Notes under the pieces: generated by a model
What the model saw: the letters and a program-made list of their open reading frames with translations, nothing else
Told to the model about the DNA's origin: nothing
Database searches by the model: none
Shown here: positions 26,538 through 32,145 of the stretch, piece by piece
Position numbering within the stretch: the stretch's first letter is position 1
How the letters are laid out: each line of letters opens with the position of its first letter
Translations under genes and position numbers: made by a program
NCBI GenBank assembly: GCA_029778235.1
Contig: JAKOQS010000048.1
Location: 1 to 32,145, forward strand
Direction: 5' to 3'
Origin: Chloroflexota bacterium
Lineage (GTDB): Bacteria > Chloroflexota > Limnocylindria > Limnocylindrales > CSP1-4
Length of the DNA stretch: 32,145 nt

Positions 26538-26543
26538 TACACT
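26538..26543 (+). promoter_or_regulatory. Candidate -10 box for the Ala/Pro-rich protein gene
   Basis: TACACT matches TANNNT about 56 nt before the ATG at 26600. No convincing -35 element is visible. It is supported mainly by its position in the gap after the purine operon. Confidence 0.3.
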
Positions 26544-26599
26544 GCCTCCGGGCGCGCGGCAGCGCGATCGGAGAGGGCGCGCCCACGCGAGGTGATGAG

Positions 26600-27172
26600 A
26601 TGACCGAGGAGCAGCGGCCCATCGGCGGCGCACCGGATGCCGCACCCGGCGAGCCCGGCCCGGCAACGGGCGGCCCGCAGGAGGCGGCCCCGGGCGGCGC
26701 GCACGAGGCGGGTCCGACGGGCGCGGATGCCGGCGCCGCCCCGCCGCCGGGCCCCCAGCCCGGATCGGACGCGTTCGAGGCCGCCCGGCAGGCGGCTTCG
26801 CAGGCCGGCACCGCGCTGGGCAGCGCGGTCGAGCAGGCGATGCCCGTGCTGCGCCAGCTCGCCGCGCGCGCCGCGCTCCTGGCCGCGGAGGCCGGCGACC
26901 ACCTGGGGCCGCTCGCGCAGCGGGTCGCCGAGGTGGCCGACGACGCCGGCCGGCGCCTCGCCGACGTGAGCCGCGACATCGCGGCCAACCTGAGCGACGA
27001 GAAGGCCGAGCCGGCAGACGGCGCGCAGGCAGGTCCGGCTGGCTGGGACGCGAGCGCCGCTGCGGCGCCGGAGCCCGGCGACGCCACCGGACCCGGCGAG
27101 GCCCCCGCCGAGGCGCCGGCCCCGGCCGCGGACGCGGATCCCGGAGCGCCGCCGGCCGCCCCCACCGCCTGA
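26600..27172 (+). CDS. Ala/Pro-rich protein of unknown function with central helix
   Basis: A 190-residue product with a strong GAGGTGA ribosome site four bases before the ATG, which makes translation likely. Residues 1-56 and about 136-190 are Gly/Pro/Ala/Glu-rich and probably disordered. Residues about 57-132 (FEAARQAASQAGTALGS... to SRDIAANLSDEKAE) form a long, Ala-rich amphipathic region that may be a coiled coil or lie on a membrane or DNA surface. There is no signal peptide, membrane span, cysteine or recognisable motif. It is acidic overall. It stands alone between the purine operon and metG. I do not recognise the family and assign no function. Confidence 0.7.
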   Translation: MTEEQRPIGGAPDAAPGEPGPATGGPQEAAPGGAHEAGPTGADAGAAPPPGPQPGSDAFEAARQAASQAGTALGSAVEQAMPVLRQLAARAALLAAEAGDHLGPLAQRVAEVADDAGRRLADVSRDIAANLSDEKAEPADGAQAGPAGWDASAAAAPEPGDATGPGEAPAEAPAPAADADPGAPPAAPTA

Positions 27173-27234
27173 CCGCGACCGACCCGGACGGCGGCGCGCG
27201 CCCGGACGGGCCGTGCCGCCGTCGTCGCGCCTGC

Positions 27235-27240
27235 TAGCAT
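27235..27240 (+). promoter_or_regulatory. Candidate -10 box immediately upstream of metG
   Basis: TAGCAT matches TANNNT and ends nine bases before ATG 27250, so the predicted transcript would have at most a few untranslated bases. There is no ribosome site before metG, which fits a leaderless or nearly leaderless message. No -35 element is obvious. Confidence 0.4.
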
Positions 27241-27249
27241 CGAGCCCCC

Positions 27250-28887
27250 ATGACCGACCGACGCTTCTACCTCACGACCGCGATCGCGTACGCGAACAAC
27301 CAGCCGGGCCTCCACACCCTGTACGAGGTCATCGGAGCCGACGTCATCGCCCGGTGGCATCGCATGTCCGGGACGCCCACCCGCTTCCTCACCGGGACCG
27401 ACGAGCACTCGGTCAACATCGCGATGCGGGCGGCGGAGGAGGAGATGACGCCCCGCGCGTTCGTGGACGAGAAGGTCGATCTCTTCCGGAGCGCCGAGGA
27501 CCGGCTGCTCATCAGTCCCGACCGGTTCATCCGCACCACGGACCCCGACCACCTCCGGTCCGCCCAGGAGATGGTCCGCCGCGCGTACGCGAACGGCGAC
27601 ATCTACGTCGGGACGTACGAGGGCTGGTACTGCCCCAACGAGGGGTTCCGCAACGCGACCGACGTGCAGGAGACGGCGCGCGGCACGATCTGCCCTAACC
27701 ATCCCGACGTCCCGCTGCAGTGGCTCACCGAGAAGAACTGGTTCTTCCGGCTCTCCGCGTACCAGGAACGGCTGGAGCGGTGGTACGCGGAGCACCCCGA
27801 CTTCGTGCAGCCGGACCACCGCCGCAACGAGATGCTCGGGTTCATCCGCGGCGGGCTGGAGGACTTCTCGATCAGCCGCGCCGGCGCGGGGTGGGGGATC
27901 CCGTTCCCGATCCTGCCCGACGGGTCGTCCGCCCAGCGGCCCGACGGCTCGTGGGATCCCGACGCCGGGACCATCTACGTCTGGTACGACGCCCTCATCA
28001 ACTACATCACCGGTGCTGGATTCCCCGACGATCCGGACGCCTTCGCCCGCTGGTGGCCGGCGGACCTGCACGTCATCGGGAAGGACATCGCGCGGTTCCA
28101 CACCATCTTCTGGCCCGCGATGCTCTGGAGCGCCGGGCTCGAGGCGCCGCGCCGTGTCTGGGTGCACGGCTGGCTGCTCGTCGCTGGCGAGCGGATGAGC
28201 AAGAGCCGCGGCAACTTCCTCGACCCGGGCGCGGTCGTCGATGCCCTCGGTCCGGACGGCGCACGGTTCGTGACGCTCCGCGAGGTCGCGTTCGACCGCG
28301 ACACCGACGTCTCCTGGGACTCGTTCATCCGCCGCTACAACGCGGATCTCGCCAACGACTTCGGCAACCTCGTGAACCGGACGGTCACGATGGCCTCACG
28401 CTACCTCGACGGCCGCCGTCCGGCTCCGCGGTCCGAGGAGGCGTCTTCTCTCGGCTCACGCTGGCGCGGCGTCCTCGGCGACTACGCCGGCGCGCTCGAG
28501 TCATGCCTGCTGCACGACGCCCTCGCGGCGCTCTGGGGGTTCGTGGCCGAGGCGAACCGATTCGTGGACGCCGAGGCGCCGTGGGCGCTGGCGAAGGCCG
28601 CGAAGGCGGGCGACCTGGACGCGGCCGCCCGGCTGTCGGACGTCCTCGGCGACCTCGTCGAGGCCTGCCGGCTCGTGGGCCTCGCCGTCGCGCCGTACAT
28701 GCCCGCCGCGTCACCGCGCGTCGCGGCGCAGCTCGGCTACCCCTACCCGTACGGCCCGGACGGCAATGGCGGCCCGCCGATCGTGGCCGAGCTCGAGTGG
28801 GGCGCGCACGCCGGCGACGTCGGAGCGCTCGGGGCGGCCGAGCCGCTCTTCCCGCGCCTCGAGGTCGAGACGGCCGCCGACGACTGA
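27250..28887 (+). CDS. metG: Methionyl-tRNA synthetase with altered HIGH motif
   Basis: A 545-residue class I aminoacyl-tRNA synthetase that charges tRNA-Met. The Rossmann core is clear: YLTTAIAYANNQPGLHTLYE, FLTGTDEHSVNIA (46-58), FIRTTDPDH, GWYCPNEGF, WLTEKNWFFRLS, YVWYDALINYITG, LHVIGKDIARFHTIFWPAML and the second signature RMSKS (315-319). The first signature, normally P-H-(I/V/L)-G-H, reads P-G-L-H-T at residues 19-23. The zinc-knuckle region keeps Cys128 and Cys148 (CPNH) but has Glu in place of the second cysteine of the first pair. A helical anticodon-binding domain follows to about residue 500; there is no C-terminal tRNA-binding OB domain. tatD starts 10 nt downstream, a common pairing. 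Confidence 0.93.
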   Translation: MTDRRFYLTTAIAYANNQPGLHTLYEVIGADVIARWHRMSGTPTRFLTGTDEHSVNIAMRAAEEEMTPRAFVDEKVDLFRSAEDRLLISPDRFIRTTDPDHLRSAQEMVRRAYANGDIYVGTYEGWYCPNEGFRNATDVQETARGTICPNHPDVPLQWLTEKNWFFRLSAYQERLERWYAEHPDFVQPDHRRNEMLGFIRGGLEDFSISRAGAGWGIPFPILPDGSSAQRPDGSWDPDAGTIYVWYDALINYITGAGFPDDPDAFARWWPADLHVIGKDIARFHTIFWPAMLWSAGLEAPRRVWVHGWLLVAGERMSKSRGNFLDPGAVVDALGPDGARFVTLREVAFDRDTDVSWDSFIRRYNADLANDFGNLVNRTVTMASRYLDGRRPAPRSEEASSLGSRWRGVLGDYAGALESCLLHDALAALWGFVAEANRFVDAEAPWALAKAAKAGDLDAAARLSDVLGDLVEACRLVGLAVAPYMPAASPRVAAQLGYPYPYGPDGNGGPPIVAELEWGAHAGDVGALGAAEPLFPRLEVETAADD

Positions 28888-28897
28888 CCCGCGGACC

Positions 28898-29725
28898 ATG
28901 CGCCTCGTCGACTCCCACTGCCACCTCCAGACCCCGCCCTTCACCGACGACCTCGACGAGGTCGTGGGCGCGGCCCGCGCAGCCGGCGTCGAGCGCATCC
29001 TCGTCCCGGGGGTGGACGTCGCGACCTCCGAGGAGGCGCTCGCGGTCGTCGACCGATACCCGTGGATGGACGCGGCGGTCGGCATCCATCCGCACGTGGC
29101 CGCCCAGGCCGGGACGGCCGAGCGTGCGCGCATCGCGACCCTTGCCGCGGACCCGTGCGTCGTCGCCATCGGGGAGACCGGCCTCGACTACGACCGCGGG
29201 TTCTCACCGCGCGAGGCGCAGCTCGACAACCTGCGCTGGCACCTCGCACTCGCGGCGGAGACCGGCAAGCCGGCGATCCTCCACTGCCGCTCGAAGGCGG
29301 GGGAGCGTGACGCCCAGGACGACCTGATCCGCGAGGTGCGGTCCGCCGGCCTCGACGACGGCGCGGCCCGCGCGGCTTTCGGCGATCGGCCGCCGGCCGT
29401 GCTCCACTCGGTCTCCGGGCCGGTCGACTACGTCGTCGCGGCGCTCGCGATGGGCCTTGCCGTCTCGGTCTCCGGCCTCGCCTTCCGGAAGGGCGAGGAG
29501 CCGACCGCCGAGGCCGTCGCGCTCGTGCCCGCCGACGCGATCCTCGTCGAGACGGACAGCCCGTATCTCGCGCCGCCCGGCGCGCCGCGCCGGCGCAACG
29601 CCCCCGCGTGGGTCGCCGTCACCGCCCGCTGGGTCGCGGAGCGACGGGGTGAGGATCCCGACCCCCTGGGGGAGGTGCTCGTCCGCGCGTACGACCGCGC
29701 GTTCCGGCCGCCGGCACGCCCGTGA
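28898..29725 (+). CDS. TatD-family metal-dependent deoxyribonuclease
   Basis: A 275-residue TIM-barrel hydrolase. The metal-binding and catalytic motifs are complete: VDSHCHL (residues 4-10), VGIHPH (61-66), IGETGLDYD (91-99), ILHCRSK (127-133), VLHSVSG (168-174) and VETDSPYLAP (217-226). TatD proteins have Mg2+-dependent 3'-5' exonuclease activity on DNA and a role in damage or DNA turnover; the exact substrate here is unknown. The usual HCFSG reads HSVSG. ATG 28898 lies 10 nt after metG, and the following gene overlaps its stop (GTGA), so metG-tatD-flavoprotein form one operon. Confidence 0.93.
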   Translation: MRLVDSHCHLQTPPFTDDLDEVVGAARAAGVERILVPGVDVATSEEALAVVDRYPWMDAAVGIHPHVAAQAGTAERARIATLAADPCVVAIGETGLDYDRGFSPREAQLDNLRWHLALAAETGKPAILHCRSKAGERDAQDDLIREVRSAGLDDGAARAAFGDRPPAVLHSVSGPVDYVVAALAMGLAVSVSGLAFRKGEEPTAEAVALVPADAILVETDSPYLAPPGAPRRRNAPAWVAVTARWVAERRGEDPDPLGEVLVRAYDRAFRPPARP

Positions 29726-30243
29726 CCGGCCGCGACGTCCCGGGCAGCCCCCGCCCGGACCGGACGGCGACGTGGGCGGAGTTCGCCGCGGCAGCGCCAG
29801 ATCTCGCGGCGTTCGTCCGCGAGCGCCTCGAGGCACACCGGCACCGGATCCTCGGGACCCTCCGTGCGGACGGCTCGCCGCGCCTCTCCGGCGTCGAGGT
29901 GACGTTCCTCGACGGGGAGCTGTGGATCGGTGGGATGCCCGGGTCGCGGAAGTCCGCGGACCTCCGGCGCGACCCGCGGCTCGCGGTCCACAGCGGCTCC
30001 GACGATCCCCCGGGGTTCCGGGGCGATGCCCGCGTCTCGGGTCGCGCGGTCTTCGAGGAGGACGAGGTCGCGAAGGCCCGGTTCCTCGAGGCCGCCGGTG
30101 GCGGCCCGCCCGGTCCGTTCGACCTCGTGCGCGTGGCGATCACGGAGGTCTCGACCGTCGAGGAAGCCCCCACGCGGGACCACCTCGTCCTGCGCGCCTG
30201 GCGGCCGGGCGACGCCGTCGTCCGGCGCATCGAGCGCTGGTGA
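29722..30243 (+). CDS. Pyridoxamine 5'-phosphate oxidase-like split-barrel flavoprotein
   Basis: A 173-residue protein with the FMN-binding split-barrel core: HRILGTLRADGSPRLSGVEV (residues 41-60), FLDGELWIGGMPGSRKSADL (62-81), RRDPRLAVHSGSDDP and GDARVSGRAV. This is the putative PNPOx/general-stress family, whose members bind FMN, F420 or heme; substrate and cofactor are not readable here. It lacks the C-terminal PNPOx dimerisation domain and so is unlikely to be the vitamin B6 enzyme. GTG 29722 overlaps the tatD stop by four bases. It ends the metG-tatD operon and is followed by a hairpin. Confidence 0.82.
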   Translation: MTGRDVPGSPRPDRTATWAEFAAAAPDLAAFVRERLEAHRHRILGTLRADGSPRLSGVEVTFLDGELWIGGMPGSRKSADLRRDPRLAVHSGSDDPPGFRGDARVSGRAVFEEDEVAKARFLEAAGGGPPGPFDLVRVAITEVSTVEEAPTRDHLVLRAWRPGDAVVRRIERW

Positions 30244-30253
30244 GCGGCGCCGC

Positions 30254-30273
30254 CCCCTGTGCCGCGCACGGGG
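30254..30273 (+). terminator. Hairpin after the metG-tatD operon
   Basis: CCCC-T-GTGC (30254-30262) pairs with GCACGGGG (30266-30273) with one bulged T and a 3-nt loop, 10 nt after the last stop codon and before the groE promoter. There is no T tract. A terminator is expected here. Confidence 0.4.
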
Positions 30274-30305
30274 CCCCACCTCCGCCCCGCTCCGCGCCGG
30301 ACCAG

Positions 30306-30335
30306 TTGACAGGGGTGCCCTCGCGCCGGTAGTCT
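30306..30335 (+). promoter_or_regulatory. Vegetative-type promoter of groES-groEL
   Basis: A perfect -35 hexamer TTGACA (30306-30311), an 18-nt spacer and a -10 TAGTCT (30330-30335). It is the best housekeeping-sigma promoter in the window. The predicted start, near 30342, falls within the CIRCE operator, so bound repressor would block it. Confidence 0.85.
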
Positions 30336-30336
30336 C

Positions 30337-30363
30337 TTAGCACTCTCGATGTGAGAGTGCTAA
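30337..30363 (+). promoter_or_regulatory. CIRCE operator (HrcA binding site)
   Basis: A perfect inverted repeat TTAGCACTC-N9-GAGTGCTAA, identical to the CIRCE consensus. The heat-shock repressor HrcA binds it and blocks transcription of groE at normal temperature; GroEL is known to help HrcA fold, giving feedback. It overlaps the predicted transcription start. hrcA itself is not in the window. Confidence 0.97.
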
Positions 30364-30543
30364 ACACCGGGCAGGCGCCCCAGCCGTGCCGATCCGCGCG
30401 GCACCCGCCAGGGCCCGGGGAAGGCGCTCACCGAGTCGAATCGGTCGACAGGACCGGACGCCCGGCGTCCGACCGTCGGCGTCCACGGTCAGGCGGACCG
30501 GTCGCGCGCGCGTCCCGGGACCGCCATGCAGGAGGGAAACGCG
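30364..30543 (+). other. Long groES leader
   Basis: About 180 nt between CIRCE and the TTG start of groES, with no other gene (the stretch 30244-30543 otherwise holds only the hairpin, promoter and CIRCE). It contains an inverted repeat CGGACGCC/GGCGTCCG at 30455-30471 with a 1-nt centre. An ATG at 30526 is in frame with groES but lies upstream of the ribosome site at 30531-30536. Confidence 0.6.
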
Positions 30544-30858
30544 TTGGCCACCGCCTCTGCGAGCTCCACGAAGCTCCGCCCGCTCGGCGACCGCGTCGTC
30601 ATCAAGCCGACGCCCCGCGAGGAGATGACGAAGAGCGGGATCGTGTTGCCGGACACCGCCAAGGAGAAGCCCCAGGAGGGCGTCATCCTCGCGGTCGGCC
30701 CCGGTCGCATCCTCGACGACGGCAAGCGCGAGAAGATGGACGTCAAGGTCGACGACCGCGTCCTCTACGCGAAGTACGCCGGCACGGAGTTCAAGGTCGA
30801 TTCCGACGAGCTCCTCATCCTGAGCCAGAAGGACATCCTCGCGATCGTCGAGGGCTGA
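30544..30858 (+). CDS. groES: Co-chaperonin GroES
   Basis: A 104-residue lid of the GroEL chaperonin. I choose TTG 30544 because GGAGGG (30531-30536) lies seven bases upstream and groEL has the same TTGGCC start behind a GGAGGG site; the in-frame ATG at 30526 lies upstream of that ribosome site and has none of its own. The protein reads [19 protein letters not shown], then the mobile loop [42 protein letters not shown] and the C-terminal [13 protein letters not shown]. It is a few residues longer at the N-terminus than most GroES. It is transcribed with groEL from the CIRCE promoter. Confidence 0.96.
   Translation: MATASASSTKLRPLGDRVVIKPTPREEMTKSGIVLPDTAKEKPQEGVILAVGPGRILDDGKREKMDVKVDDRVLYAKYAGTEFKVDSDELLILSQKDILAIVEG

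Positions 30859-32145
<1,287 letters not shown>

Noticed and set aside
30526-30543. ATG 30526 as groES start
   Set aside because: The ribosome site GGAGGG lies downstream of this ATG and upstream of TTG 30544; the added residues MQEGNA are not GroES-like.

Overview
This is a very GC-rich (roughly 70 % or more) bacterial chromosome segment made almost entirely of housekeeping genes, packed tightly on the plus strand; only ssb is on the minus strand. The gene set (purS/purQ/small purL, long-form purC, CIRCE-controlled groESL, GTG and TTG starts, leaderless-looking promoters) fits a high-GC Gram-positive-type or Chloroflexota bacterium. I lean towards Chloroflexota, with low confidence, because no rRNA or other decisive marker is present. 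I see no insertion sequence, phage gene, tRNA, rRNA or CRISPR array.

Region 1 (1-7770) is peptide uptake. The window opens inside an OppF/DppF-type ATPase that closes an earlier transporter operon, followed by a small lipoprotein. Then comes a complete ABC importer: lipoprotein substrate-binding protein, two permeases and two ATPases. A very strong 14-bp hairpin sits between the binding-protein gene and the first permease gene.

Region 2 (7911-11831) is a four-gene operon: a two-subunit glutamine-dependent NAD+ synthetase (separate amidase and synthetase genes joined by an ATGA overlap), rsmI, and a cation/proton exchanger. The first gene appears to be transcribed without a leader. A convergent ssb gene on the minus strand follows; its product lacks the usual acidic-aromatic C-terminal tip.

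Region 3 (13014-26407) is a 13.4-kb purine operon, purA-purD-purB-purC-purS-purQ-purL-purF-purM-purNH. Every junction overlaps or is 3 nt apart. It encodes all steps from PRPP to IMP except AIR carboxylation (purE/purK absent), plus IMP to AMP. The last gene is one 799-residue reading frame fusing GAR transformylase (PurN) to the bifunctional PurH, so three activities, two of them using 10-formyl-tetrahydrofolate, are on one chain. PurF has the four cysteines of the [4Fe-4S] type but no propeptide.

Region 4 (26600-30243) holds an Ala/Pro-rich protein of unknown function, metG (with an altered HIGH motif), tatD and a flavin-reductase-like split-barrel protein. Region 5 (30306-end) is a sigma-A-type promoter overlapping a perfect CIRCE operator, then groES and groEL, both starting with TTG; groEL runs off the window end.

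I do not see a clear new multi-gene system. The points most worth a second look are the PurN-PurH fusion, the altered MetRS signature, the propeptide-less Fe-S PurF, the split NAD synthetase and the tip-less SSB.
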